A DNA stretch of 64,000 nucleotides from JAVVHH01 sp964613945 (lineage in GTDB: Bacteria > Pseudomonadota > Alphaproteobacteria > Acetobacterales > Acetobacteraceae): the NCBI GenBank assembly GCA_964613945.1, contig CAZTJC010000004.1, forward strand, positions 113,205-177,204. Reading direction: 5' to 3'. A program made the translations under genes and the position numbers. Shown here piece by piece: positions 33,938-42,415 of this stretch. The notes under the pieces are model-generated. The model did not search any database. It was not told where the DNA came from and worked only from the letters and a program-made list of their open reading frames with translations. The first letter of the stretch is position 1. Every line of letters begins with the position of its first letter.

Positions 33938-34807
33938 ATGAAATCGCTTCTCCGCATCGGCATTACCCTAGCCGCCGTCGCAGCTGCCATCCTCGTCGGC
34001 TGGCGGCTTTGGACCTACTACATGATCGAGCCCTGGACCCGTGACGGCCGGGTCACCGCCGACATCCTGGGCGTCACCCCGGACGTCAGCGGCCTCGTGG
34101 CCGAAGTCCTCGTCCACGACAACCAACCCATTCGCGTGGGCGAGGTGATGTTCCGCATCGACCGCGCCCGCTTCGACCTCGCCGTCCGCCAGGCCCAGGC
34201 CGTCGTCGCCAGCAAGCTCGCCGCCTTCCAGGAGGCCGAGCGCGAGAACAACCGCTATCAATCCCTCAACAACATCGCCGTCAGCCAGGAGAAGCAGCAG
34301 CAGACCGGCGCCAACCTCGCCCAGGCCTCCGCCGCCTACCAGCAATCCCAGGCCGACCTAGGCGTCGCGCGCCTCAACCTCGAGCGCAGCGAGGTCAAGG
34401 CCACCGTCAACGGCATCGTCTCGAACTTCGACCTCCGGCCCGGCGATTACGTCGCCGCCGGCCGCGCGGTCTTCGCCATGGTCGACACGGACTCCCTTCG
34501 TGTCGACGGCTACTTCGAGGAAACCAAGCTCGGCGCCATCCATCCCGGTGACCCCGCCACCATCCGCCTCCTTGGCGGCGAGCCGAAGCTCTCTGGCCAC
34601 GTCCAGAGCATCGCCGGCGGCATCACCGACCGCGAACGCGCCGCTGGCCCCGACCTGCTTGCCAACGTCACCCCGACCTTCGCCTGGGTCCGCCTCGCGC
34701 AACGTGTTCCCGTCCGCGTCAAGCTCGACGCGGTTCCTGCCAATGTGAGCCTGATCCCCGGTCGCACCGCGACCGTGATCATTCACCCCGCAGCAGCGGC
34801 CCGGTGA
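33938..34807 (+). CDS. HlyD-family membrane fusion protein (AaeA-like)
   Basis: A 289-residue periplasmic adaptor: one N-terminal membrane anchor (ITLAAVAAAILVGWRLW), a barrel-sandwich hybrid half (VTPDVSGLVAEVLVHDNQPI), an alpha-helical hairpin rich in Gln and Ala (about 85-145) and the returning NLERSEVKATVNGIVSNF with a beta-barrel. It links the FUSC-type pump to an outer-membrane channel not encoded here. Its last 29 bases overlap the 3' end of the convergent heptose gene. Confidence 0.92.
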   Translation: MKSLLRIGITLAAVAAAILVGWRLWTYYMIEPWTRDGRVTADILGVTPDVSGLVAEVLVHDNQPIRVGEVMFRIDRARFDLAVRQAQAVVASKLAAFQEAERENNRYQSLNNIAVSQEKQQQTGANLAQASAAYQQSQADLGVARLNLERSEVKATVNGIVSNFDLRPGDYVAAGRAVFAMVDTDSLRVDGYFEETKLGAIHPGDPATIRLLGGEPKLSGHVQSIAGGITDRERAAGPDLLANVTPTFAWVRLAQRVPVRVKLDAVPANVSLIPGRTATVIIHPAAAAR

Positions 34808-36002
34808 AAGCGAGCAGGTTGACGCCTGGAAATTGATACCCGGCGACCCCGGCGGACGCCGCAGCCTGAAGGTCGGTCGGCTGGTCGCCGACCAGGATGC
34901 AGCGCGCTGGATCGAGCTCCCAGGCAGCGATCAATTCGTCCAGCATGCCGGACCCAGGCTTGCGGCGCGGATCGACCCGGCGATACGCCTCCAGCGGCGC
35001 CTCCGGATGCGTCGGGCAGTAGCGGAGCGCATCGATATTTCCGCCCTCGGCACGGAAACGATCGATCATCCACGCCGACAGCGCGGCGAACTGCGCCTCG
35101 TCATACCGCCCGCGCGCGATGCCGGACTGGTTGGTGACCACGAACACGTGCCAACCGGCATCGGCCGCAGCCCGCGCAGTGGCGAGAGCGCCATCGACGA
35201 AGTCGAACCGCTCCTGCTCGCCGACCCAGCCATGGTCGTGGTTGATCACACCGTCCCGGTCGAGAAACAGCGCCCGGCGATGCAGCCGTGCCGGCAGTTC
35301 GGTCTGCGCCCGCTCCAGATCGGCCGGAATGCCGATATCGATGAAATACCCGTCGCCGACCGTGCCTCGCACCAGCCCGGCTTCCGCCAGCTTGGGCAAC
35401 ACTTCACGCTCGAGCGAACAGGGATCGACGATGTGGTCGAGCACGCTGCGGCGCAGCAGATAGACGCCGGCATTGGCCAACCCGGGCTGGCCAAGGACGA
35501 GGGGCCGCTCGCGAAACACCGTGACGCGGTCGCCCTCGAGTTCGGCCACGCCGGCGCGCGATGCGTCGGGAAGCTGCCGCAGCACCATGCGGGCGACGAT
35601 CTCGGGTCCGTCGGCCGCGGCATCGGCCAGCAGACGGGCGAGATTGAAATCCAGCCACGAATCGCCGTTGCAGAGCAGGAAGCGGTCGGCGAGATGCGCG
35701 CGCGCCTGGTGCAACGCCCCGCCCGTTCCCGCCCTGCCCTGCTCGGGGCAGCAGATCAGCCGCATCGGCGCCGGCAGCCGGGCGGCGATCTCCGGCAACA
35801 CGCGCTCGACCTCCTCGGCCAGGTAGCCGGTCAGCAGCAGCGTCTCCTCGATGCCGAACCGGCACAGCTCCCGCAGCACCCATTCTAGGAACGGCCGGTC
35901 GCCGCAGGTGAGCAGCGGTTTCGGCGTGTTGGCCGTGAGCGCCCCCAGGCGGGTGCCGAGCCCACCGACGAGAACGGCCGCTTGCTTAACAGTGACCGAC
36001 AT
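34779..36002 (-). CDS. Fusion: sugar-1-phosphate nucleotidyltransferase (HddC-like) and GmhB-like HAD phosphatase
   Basis: A 407-residue two-domain protein. Residues 1-235 form a nucleotidyltransferase: GGLGTRLG with NTPKPLL (13-31) for NTP binding, CNGDSWLDF metal site (111-119) and DGYFIDIGIPADL (217-229), as in HddC/RmlA-like enzymes. Residues about 243-407 form a HAD phosphatase of the GmhB class: LFLDRDGVINHDHG (nucleophile D248), VVTNQSGIARG and a C-terminal VGDQPTDL. Together with GmhA it covers isomerisation, 7-phosphate removal and nucleotide activation of a heptose; a kinase (HddA or HldE) is missing here. Start ATG at 36002, or GTG at 36005. Confidence 0.88.
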   Translation of the reverse strand: MSVTVKQAAVLVGGLGTRLGALTANTPKPLLTCGDRPFLEWVLRELCRFGIEETLLLTGYLAEEVERVLPEIAARLPAPMRLICCPEQGRAGTGGALHQARAHLADRFLLCNGDSWLDFNLARLLADAAADGPEIVARMVLRQLPDASRAGVAELEGDRVTVFRERPLVLGQPGLANAGVYLLRRSVLDHIVDPCSLEREVLPKLAEAGLVRGTVGDGYFIDIGIPADLERAQTELPARLHRRALFLDRDGVINHDHGWVGEQERFDFVDGALATARAAADAGWHVFVVTNQSGIARGRYDEAQFAALSAWMIDRFRAEGGNIDALRYCPTHPEAPLEAYRRVDPRRKPGSGMLDELIAAWELDPARCILVGDQPTDLQAAASAGVAGYQFPGVNLLAFTGPLLRGE

Positions 36003-36005
36003 CAC

Positions 36006-36584
36006 TCAGCTCTGCGGAAACATGGTCCGTTCGACCAGGGCGCACACGATGTGAGCTGCGGTGATGTGGATCTGCTGGATCGTCGCGGTCTTGGTCGAGG
36101 GGGCCGCGAGCACCTTTTCGCAATGCTCGGCCATTGGCCCGGGACTGGCACCGGCGAAGGCAAAGCAGACGACGCCCTTGGTCTTGGCTGCCTCGAACGC
36201 ACGCAACACGTTCTTGGACGTCCCGGAGGTGGAGATGCCGATCAGGATGTCGCCGGGCTGGCCGAGCCCGAGCACCTGGCGCTCGAAGACTTTCTCGTAA
36301 CCGTAATCGTTCCCGATCGCCGTTAAGTTGGAGCTATCGGTGGTCAGCGCGATCGCCGGTAGCGGAGCGCGGTCGAACATCAGGCGGGAGATGAATTCCG
36401 CCGCGATGTGCTGCGAATCCGCCGCGCTGCCGCCATTGCCGCAGATCATCAGCTTTCGGTCGGCGCGGAAGCACGCCACGATGGCGTCCGCCATCTCCTG
36501 CATGATCCGGCGCTGCTCGGCGCTGTCGCGAAACGCGGTGAATGTCTCGACCGTCTCGTCGAGGAACGATGCCATGAAATCCAT
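36006..36584 (-). CDS. gmhA: Sedoheptulose-7-phosphate isomerase GmhA
   Basis: A 192-residue SIS-domain protein: MICGNGGSAADSQHIAAEF, LTTDSSNLTAIGNDYGYEKVF and ISTSGTSKNVLRAF are all GmhA signatures. It converts sedoheptulose 7-phosphate to D-glycero-D-manno-heptose 7-phosphate, the first step to nucleotide-activated heptose for LPS core or surface glycan. Start ATG at 36584 follows AAGG; a longer frame to 36650 lacks similarity. It lies upstream of the fused nucleotidyltransferase-phosphatase gene with almost no gap. Confidence 0.94.
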   Translation of the reverse strand: MDFMASFLDETVETFTAFRDSAEQRRIMQEMADAIVACFRADRKLMICGNGGSAADSQHIAAEFISRLMFDRAPLPAIALTTDSSNLTAIGNDYGYEKVFERQVLGLGQPGDILIGISTSGTSKNVLRAFEAAKTKGVVCFAFAGASPGPMAEHCEKVLAAPSTKTATIQQIHITAAHIVCALVERTMFPQS

Positions 36585-36759
36585 GCCGGCCTTATGGCAG
36601 GGTACACCGGAGGCGCAAAGCTGGCCCGGCTGAACCGCTTGGGACAGCAAGTAGTTCTATGATATACACGCACAGGTTGTGGTTCGTGTAATCTGGATCA
36701 GGAGCAGCGATGCCGAGTTCGATGACGAACGCCACCGGAGCCGGTAAGCCGGTGTGACC

Positions 36760-37971
36760 ATGCGCAATCTATTATTCCTCACCCAGCGAATCCCCTACCC
36801 GCCCATCAAGGGCGAGAAGATCCGACCGCTGCAGATCCTGCGGCATCTGCGGCAGAGCTACGACGTCCACTTGGGCTGTCTGGTCGACGACCCCGATGAC
36901 GAGCAGCACGTCGACACGGTGGCGGCGCTCTGCACCACCTCGCATTTTGCGCGCCTCGATCGCCGCCGGGCCAAGCTGACCTGTCTCGCCGGCCTGCTGA
37001 CGGGCGACCCGCTGAGCGTCACTTTTTATCGGGACCGCGGGCTGGCAGCTTGGGTCAAGCGGACGCTGGCGGAGATCCAGCCCGAGGCGATCTTCGTGTG
37101 TTCATCCAACATGGCACCCTACGTGCTCGGCAACACGCGCGGCGCGACGGTGACGCTGTGTGACCTGGCGGACGTCGATTCCGAGAAGTGGCGCGCTTAC
37201 TCAGAGACCGGCAGCGGGCCGATGAAACTGGTGCATCGGCGCGAGTGGCACCGGGTCGCGGCGCTGGAAGGGCGGATCGCGCGCGAGATGGACTGGAGCA
37301 CCTTTGTCTCGGCCGAGGAAGCGGCGCTGTTTCGCAAGCAACGGCCGCAGGAAGCGGAAAAGATCAGATCGGTGCCCAGCGGCGTCGACTTCGCCTATTT
37401 CGACCCGGCGATCCCGCAGCCGGCAGTCTACCCCATTGACCGACTCAATTACGTCTTCACCGGCACGATGGATTACCCGCCGAACGTCGACGCAGTGCGC
37501 TGGTTCGCCACCGAGATCTTGCCGATCGTCCAGCGTAGTCGGCCGGCGCATTTTCACATCGTCGGCTCCAGCCCAGCGGGCGAGGTGCGCGCGCTCACGA
37601 ACGAGCATGTGACGGTGACCGGCCGGGTGCCGGACGTACGGCCTTACCTCGCACACGCGACGGCCGCAGTAGCGCCCATGCGCATCGCACGCGGGATCCA
37701 GAACAAGGTACTGGAAGCCATGGCGATGGGCCGCCCGGTGATCGTCACGCCAGATGCGCTCGAGGGGATCGACGCGCGGCCTGGGGTGGAGTTGCTGTTG
37801 GGCGACGGAGCCGAGGCACTGGCGGCACGATGCCTCGAGGCAGCCGAACCACAGGCTGCGGCGATTGGCGCGGCGGCGCGCTCCCTGGTCGAGCGGGACT
37901 ATAGCTGGGCCGGACGACTGCTCGGCTTCGACGCGTTGCTGGGAAAAGCGAACGCAGCCCGACAACCCTGA
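36760..37971 (+). CDS. Glycosyltransferase family 4-like, PEP-CTERM/exosortase-associated type (TIGR03087-like)
   Basis: A 403-residue GT-B fold glycosyltransferase. Its start MRNLLFLTQRIPYPPIKGEK closely follows the pattern LxLxxRIPYPPxKGxK of the TIGR03087 sugar transferases, found in exosortase-A/PEP-CTERM polysaccharide clusters. Other blocks are SVPSGVDFAYFDP, YVFTGTMDYPPNVDAVRWF, HIVGSSP and the donor site RGIQNKVLEAMAMGRPVI. It is divergent from gmhA across 175 bases. An in-frame GTG at 36754 is an alternative start. Donor and acceptor unknown. Confidence 0.88.
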   Translation: MRNLLFLTQRIPYPPIKGEKIRPLQILRHLRQSYDVHLGCLVDDPDDEQHVDTVAALCTTSHFARLDRRRAKLTCLAGLLTGDPLSVTFYRDRGLAAWVKRTLAEIQPEAIFVCSSNMAPYVLGNTRGATVTLCDLADVDSEKWRAYSETGSGPMKLVHRREWHRVAALEGRIAREMDWSTFVSAEEAALFRKQRPQEAEKIRSVPSGVDFAYFDPAIPQPAVYPIDRLNYVFTGTMDYPPNVDAVRWFATEILPIVQRSRPAHFHIVGSSPAGEVRALTNEHVTVTGRVPDVRPYLAHATAAVAPMRIARGIQNKVLEAMAMGRPVIVTPDALEGIDARPGVELLLGDGAEALAARCLEAAEPQAAAIGAAARSLVERDYSWAGRLLGFDALLGKANAARQP

Positions 37972-38036
37972 GCCAAAGCCATGTTCCGGCACGGGCAGAA
38001 CACCTATCGTGACCCGGTCACGAGGGGAGTGAAACG

Positions 38037-38360
38037 ATGCCGACCACCATCAACGTCATGTACGAGAACGTCGACGATGCGACTTTCGACCTCGACTATT
38101 ACCTGAACAAGCACATGCCGCTGGTGAGCGAGAAGTTCGCGCGATTTGGAATCAAGGGCTGGCGCGTGGTCCAGGCCGTGGGCACGCCGACGGGCGAGAA
38201 GCCGCTCTACAACGTCATCGCCACCTTGGAATTCGAAACCGCCCAGCAGTTCAAAGACGCCGTCGCGGCCGAAGGTGGGCCGGTATTCGGCGACGTTCCG
38301 AACTTCAGCAACCAAACTCCGGTCGTCGTCATCTCTAACGTCGTCGGAACCAGTCCCTAA
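38037..38360 (+). CDS. EthD-domain protein
   Basis: A 107-residue ferredoxin-like alpha/beta barrel protein. TFDLDYYLNKHMPLVSEKF has the DxxYYxxxHxPL core of the EthD family, and the C-terminal FGDVPNFSNQTPVVVISNVV closes the fold. EthD proteins are small dimeric accessory or isomerase-like proteins; the exact role is unknown. Strong AGGGGAG ribosome-binding site upstream. Not obviously linked to the neighbouring glycosyltransferase. Confidence 0.85.
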   Translation: MPTTINVMYENVDDATFDLDYYLNKHMPLVSEKFARFGIKGWRVVQAVGTPTGEKPLYNVIATLEFETAQQFKDAVAAEGGPVFGDVPNFSNQTPVVVISNVVGTSP

Positions 38361-38586
38361 GCAGGAAGTTTGCGGGGCGGCCGCGTGCGTGTGGATCAGC
38401 TAAAGACCACCATCGCCGGCCGCACCCCATCCAGGCGCATTCAAGCCCATAAAGACTGGTGACACGCGCCCTTTTGACTTCATCTCTTGATCGAGACCGC
38501 CTGTTAAATCGGGGTTAGCTATTACCCGCTAAATTGACCCTCTCTGATCGTCTTTCAGACGGTTGGATGTCTAGAGGTCATCCCGA
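38361..38586 (+). other. 226-base AT-richer spacer before the acyltransferase gene
   Basis: Noticeably richer in A and T than the surroundings. It should hold the acyltransferase promoter, but I could not define convincing -35/-10 elements. No small gene or RNA was recognised in it. Confidence 0.3.
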
Positions 38587-39726
38587 ATGTACAGCCAGTC
38601 CGTCGAACGTCACCCGCTGATCGATGACGGCGTTTCGGCTTACCTCGACATCGTCCGGGCGTTCGCGGCTGTGGTGGTCGTGTTCTCGCACCTTCTCCCG
38701 ATCCTGTTCGACGTTAGTGCGGTTCCGGGCAACGACGCGGTGGTCGTGTTCTTCGTCATCTCTGGCTACGTCATTGCCTATGCCCACCAGCACCGTGACC
38801 TTGCTACCGGTCGTTTCTTCCTCAACCGGCTTGCCCGGCTGTGGTCGGTGCTGCTGCCGTCTTTGATACTGTCGGCCATCGCGGCCTGCGTTGTCGGGCG
38901 CGAGGCGAATATCCTGTTCGCTCCCCCGGTGACGGATCCGGTGTCGTTCCTGACTGCCGCAGCGCAGAACGCGGTGTTCTTGGGCCAGAACTGGGGGTGG
39001 CACCAACCCGCGCCATACAACGAGCCGACATGGAGCCTGAACTACGAGGCGTGGTACTACGTCATCTTCGGTGCCTTCGTGTTCACGCCGCGGCCGTGGC
39101 GCTGGCAGGCCATGACAGCCTGTGCGGTCCTGGCCGGCCCGGCGATCATGGTGCTGATGCCATGTTGGCTGGTCGGCACCTGGCTGTATTACCGACGCAA
39201 CCACATCCGGATGTCGGCCAGCCAGGCTTTATGCTTGTTCGCGGTCTGCACCGCAGGGTATGCCGCGACGTATTGTTTCGACCTCAATACGCATTCCCGC
39301 GGCTGGCTGAGCACCGCCACCTTCGGCCTTTCCTATCATCTGAGAGGCTCCACCGGGCTGATCGGGGATTTCGTTAATGCCTGCTTGTTCGGCGGGACCA
39401 TTGTCGCCGTTCAGAACATGGCCGCCGCCAACCGGGTCCTCGCCTCGCTGCGCTGGCTCGCCAAGAAGGTCTCGTCGCGGACGTTCTCACTTTACCTGTA
39501 TCACATGCCGATCTTCGCGATCCTGCATGGTGGCTTCGGGTTCGGGCGAAGCTCCGGCAGCGCGGCCGCGCTTTGTATCGCCACCGTCATCGTCGTCTGC
39601 GTCGCCCTGGGAAGCGTCACCGAAGCACGGCTATCCGGCTGGCGTCACGGTATAACCGCAGCGTTCCGCGTGGCATCTCGGTTGGTGTTGCCACGCGGCG
39701 TGAGTGTCTCCGCCGATAAAGGCTAG
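38587..39726 (+). CDS. Acyltransferase 3 family membrane protein (OafA/ExoZ-like)
   Basis: A 379-residue integral membrane protein with about ten helices. The start YLDIVRAFAAVVVVFSHLLP contains the catalytic-type His of the family (R-A-x-A-x..H), VVVFFVISGYVIAY and FFLNRLARLWSVLLPSL follow, and NEPTWSLNYEAWYYVIF is the conserved mid motif. Such enzymes acetylate or succinylate surface polysaccharides or lipids from the cytosolic side. With the upstream glycosyltransferase and heptose genes it suggests a surface-glycan neighbourhood. Its end overlaps the convergent SDR gene by four bases. Confidence 0.9.
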   Translation: MYSQSVERHPLIDDGVSAYLDIVRAFAAVVVVFSHLLPILFDVSAVPGNDAVVVFFVISGYVIAYAHQHRDLATGRFFLNRLARLWSVLLPSLILSAIAACVVGREANILFAPPVTDPVSFLTAAAQNAVFLGQNWGWHQPAPYNEPTWSLNYEAWYYVIFGAFVFTPRPWRWQAMTACAVLAGPAIMVLMPCWLVGTWLYYRRNHIRMSASQALCLFAVCTAGYAATYCFDLNTHSRGWLSTATFGLSYHLRGSTGLIGDFVNACLFGGTIVAVQNMAAANRVLASLRWLAKKVSSRTFSLYLYHMPIFAILHGGFGFGRSSGSAAALCIATVIVVCVALGSVTEARLSGWRHGITAAFRVASRLVLPRGVSVSADKG

Positions 39727-40484
39727 CGCGGCGTCATCCGCAGAGCGCCGTCCAGGCGGATGGTCTCGCCATTCAGCATCGGGCTGGCGATGATGGACAG
39801 GACCATCTGAGCGTATTCCTCGGGCTTGCCGAGGCGGCTGGGGAACGGCACCTGCTGCCCGAGCGAGTCCTGCACCGCCTGCGGCATGCCGGCGAGCATC
39901 GGCGTGAGAAATAGTCCCGGCGCGATGGTCATCACGCGGATGCCGTGCTGCGCCAGATCACGGGCGAGCGGCAGCGTCAGGGCCGCGACGCCGCCTTTGG
40001 ATGCGGCGTATGCGGCCTGACCGATCTGCCCATCGAACGCTGCGACCGAGGCGGTGTTGACGATCACGCCCCGCCCCTCGCCAACCGAATCCGCCTTGCT
40101 GAGCCGGGCGGCAAAAGCGGCAGCCACGCAGAAGGTGCCGATCAGGTTGATCTCGATCACCTTACGGAACAGCGCCAACGCGTGAGGCAGCCCCTCGCGA
40201 TTGACCACGCGGGCAGCCGGCGCGATCCCGGCGCAGTTGACCAGCACGCGGGCTACCCCGTGCACTGCCTGTGCCGCATCAAGGGCAGCGGCCACCGCCG
40301 CATCGTCCGTGACATCGACGGCCTCGAACCGGCCGCCGATCTCGGCCGCCTGTGCCTCGCCGCGGGTGCGGTCGAGGTCCAGCAGCGTCACTTTGGCGCC
40401 GGCAGCGGCCAGGGCGGCGCCGGTCGCCGCACCAAGGCCGGACGCGCCGCCGGTAACGACCGCGGCAACACCGTGCAGGTCCAT
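39723..40484 (-). CDS. SDR-family 3-hydroxyacyl-CoA dehydrogenase type 2-like
   Basis: A 253-residue SDR: TGGASGLGAAT cofactor loop, LDLDRTRGEAQAAEIG, LVNCAGIAPAARV, INLIGTFCVAAAFAARLS, catalytic Ser/Tyr/Lys in NTASVAAFDGQ and AAYAASKGGV, and PGLFLTPML. The pattern matches type 2 (HSD17B10-like) 3-hydroxyacyl-CoA dehydrogenases that use NAD+. Its ATG directly abuts the stop of the upstream MFS gene, so the two form an operon and the carrier may import the precursor of its substrate. Confidence 0.88.
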   Translation of the reverse strand: MDLHGVAAVVTGGASGLGAATGAALAAAGAKVTLLDLDRTRGEAQAAEIGGRFEAVDVTDDAAVAAALDAAQAVHGVARVLVNCAGIAPAARVVNREGLPHALALFRKVIEINLIGTFCVAAAFAARLSKADSVGEGRGVIVNTASVAAFDGQIGQAAYAASKGGVAALTLPLARDLAQHGIRVMTIAPGLFLTPMLAGMPQAVQDSLGQQVPFPSRLGKPEEYAQMVLSIIASPMLNGETIRLDGALRMTPR

Positions 40485-41786
40485 CTACTCGGCCGCCACG
40501 GCGGCCATGACCGGCACTGCTTCAAGGTGACGGTCATGGCGCAGCATCAACACGATCAACATGGCCACCAGGGCAAGCCCCGACAACATGATCAAGCCGC
40601 CCTGGTAGGAGTTGGTCGCATCCTTAATCGCGCCCATCGCATACGGCCCGGCAAACCCGGCGAGGTTGCCGATCGAGTTGATGACCGCGATGCCGCCCGC
40701 GGCGGCCATGCCGGAGAGGAATGAGGTCGGTAGCGTCCAGAACACCGCCAGCGTGCCGAAGATGCCGAAGGCGGCGACGCAGAATGCAACCATCTTGAGC
40801 AGCGGATCATCAATCATAGCGGCAGCCCCGATCCCGAGCGCGATCAGGAACAGGCTGGCGGCCGTCAGCCCCTTGCGGTTGCCGGTTCGGTCCGACAGCC
40901 GTCCCCATGTCAGGCTCGCGATGACGCCAATGACGAACGGCACGGCGGAGATGAACGAGTTCTGCAGCGTGGTGACACCGAACTGGCGGACGATTTGCGG
41001 CAGAAAGAAGCTGAGGCCGTAAAGGCTGGCGACGACGCCGAAATACACCAGGCTCAGCGCAAGCACGCGACCGTTGACGAGCGCCCGACCGACGGAGAAA
41101 TGCTCGGCAGAGGTGCGTACCTGCTCTTCGGCCGTGATCCGTTGCATCAACCAGGTCCGGTTCTCCGGGGGTAGCCAGGCGGCATCGGCCGGACGGTCGG
41201 TCAGGTAGAAGAACACCACGACCGAGAGGATCAGCGCCGGAACCGCCTCAATAATGAACAACCACTGCCAGCCATGGAGGCCGGCAAGACCGTCCATGCC
41301 GAGCAACCCGCCGGAAACCGGCAGCCCGAGCACGGAGGAGAGCGGGATCGCCGCCATGAAATAGCCCAGGATGCGGGCGCGGTAGGAGGCCGGGAACCAG
41401 AGGGTTAGGTAGAAGATGATGCCCGGAAAGAACCCGGCTTCGGCGATGCCAAGCAACGCGCGGATGATGTAGAAGCTCCACTCGCCTTGGACGAACGCCA
41501 TGGCACCGGAGAGGATGCCCCAGGTGAACATGATCCGGGCGATCCATTTCCGGGCGCCGAACTTGGCCAGGAACAGGTTCGACGGCACCTCGAACAGGAA
41601 ATACGTGAAGAAGAACACGCCGGCGCCAAGGCCATAGGCGGTCTGCGACAGGCCGAGGTCGCGGTTCATGGTCAGTGCGGCAAAACCGACGTTGACCCGG
41701 TCGAGATAGGCGATGAAGTAACAAACGATCAGAAACGGCACGAGCCGCACAGTGATGCGCCGTAGCGTCTGCCTCTCAAGTTCCAT
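40485..41786 (-). CDS. MFS transporter, anion:cation symporter (ACS) family
   Basis: A 433-residue carrier with 12 predicted helices. The N-terminal YFIAYLDRVNVGFAALTMN, the loop GARKWIARIMFTWGILSGAM and RALLGIAEAGFFPGIIFYLTLWFP are hallmarks of the ACS family, which imports organic anions such as phthalate, tartrate, hexuronates or nicotinate with H+ or Na+. Start ATG at 41786 rather than GTG at 41789. It is co-transcribed with the downstream SDR gene. Substrate unknown. Confidence 0.9.
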   Translation of the reverse strand: MELERQTLRRITVRLVPFLIVCYFIAYLDRVNVGFAALTMNRDLGLSQTAYGLGAGVFFFTYFLFEVPSNLFLAKFGARKWIARIMFTWGILSGAMAFVQGEWSFYIIRALLGIAEAGFFPGIIFYLTLWFPASYRARILGYFMAAIPLSSVLGLPVSGGLLGMDGLAGLHGWQWLFIIEAVPALILSVVVFFYLTDRPADAAWLPPENRTWLMQRITAEEQVRTSAEHFSVGRALVNGRVLALSLVYFGVVASLYGLSFFLPQIVRQFGVTTLQNSFISAVPFVIGVIASLTWGRLSDRTGNRKGLTAASLFLIALGIGAAAMIDDPLLKMVAFCVAAFGIFGTLAVFWTLPTSFLSGMAAAGGIAVINSIGNLAGFAGPYAMGAIKDATNSYQGGLIMLSGLALVAMLIVLMLRHDRHLEAVPVMAAVAAE

Positions 41787-41873
41787 CACGACGTCCCCAA
41801 CATATTCTTTGCGGGGACGCTTGCGTCAGCGGGTCGGAATTTGCAAGCTACTTCAACAAAACGGCATGTCGCA

Positions 41874-42374
41874 TCATGCGGCCCCGAGCGCCTCGATCAG
41901 TTGCGCCTTGGTCATCTTGGAGCGGCCCGCGATTCCGGCCGAGGTCGCCTTCTTGCGCAGATCGGCAACCGTCATCCCGTCGAGCCGCGCTTCCTTGGTC
42001 ACGGCCGCAGCGTGGTCGGGTTGCTTGGAGAATTGCTTGCCCTTGGCGGTATCGGTACGCTTCTTGGCCGTCGTCTTCTTGTAGTCGGCGTCGCTCATCT
42101 TTTCGCGCGCTTTCTTGGGCAAGTAGCGTTCGCCAGTCTCTTCGCTCTTCTCGCCGGATTTGGTGCCCCACTCCTCCTTAGTCCATTGCGCCAAGTGGTT
42201 GTCGGGAGCTTTCTCGCCTTTGAACTCCCCGCCGGCTTCCTTGTAGTCGTGCACGGCGAGTTGGGCCTTGCGGGCGGACCATTGACCGCGTTTGCCGCCC
42301 TTGTCGCTGGCCTCGACTTTCTCCTTCATCTTTTCCCAAAGCTTCGGATCGGCTTTCTCGGCGGTTTTGGACAT
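41874..42374 (-). CDS. Lys/Glu-rich protein with DUF5872-like body and Rho-N/SAP-like C-terminus
   Basis: A 166-residue, extremely charged protein. The N-terminal two thirds (KLWEKMKEKVEASDKGGKRG, WSARKAQLAVHDYKEAGG, RYLPKKAREKMSDADY) resemble small DUF5872-type proteins predicted to be nucleic-acid associated. The last 35 residues, MTVADLRKKATSAGIAGRSK with MTKAQLIEAL, fit a Rho-N/SAP-like helical module. Start ATG at 42374 preceded by GGAGG. Possibly a DNA-binding, stress-related protein; this is inference. Confidence 0.65.
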   Translation of the reverse strand: MSKTAEKADPKLWEKMKEKVEASDKGGKRGQWSARKAQLAVHDYKEAGGEFKGEKAPDNHLAQWTKEEWGTKSGEKSEETGERYLPKKAREKMSDADYKKTTAKKRTDTAKGKQFSKQPDHAAAVTKEARLDGMTVADLRKKATSAGIAGRSKMTKAQLIEALGAA

Positions 42375-42415
42375 CGTTGCCTCCAAAGCGGCAACGCCAT
42401 GGCTACCGGCCGGGT

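Noticed and set aside
34700..38600. Replication origin at the composition change
   Set aside because: A switch from C-rich to neutral or G-rich plus strand would suit an origin, but there is no dnaA, dnaN, parAB or DnaA-box cluster, and the right side is not strongly G-rich. I also looked for a dif-like palindrome and saw none.
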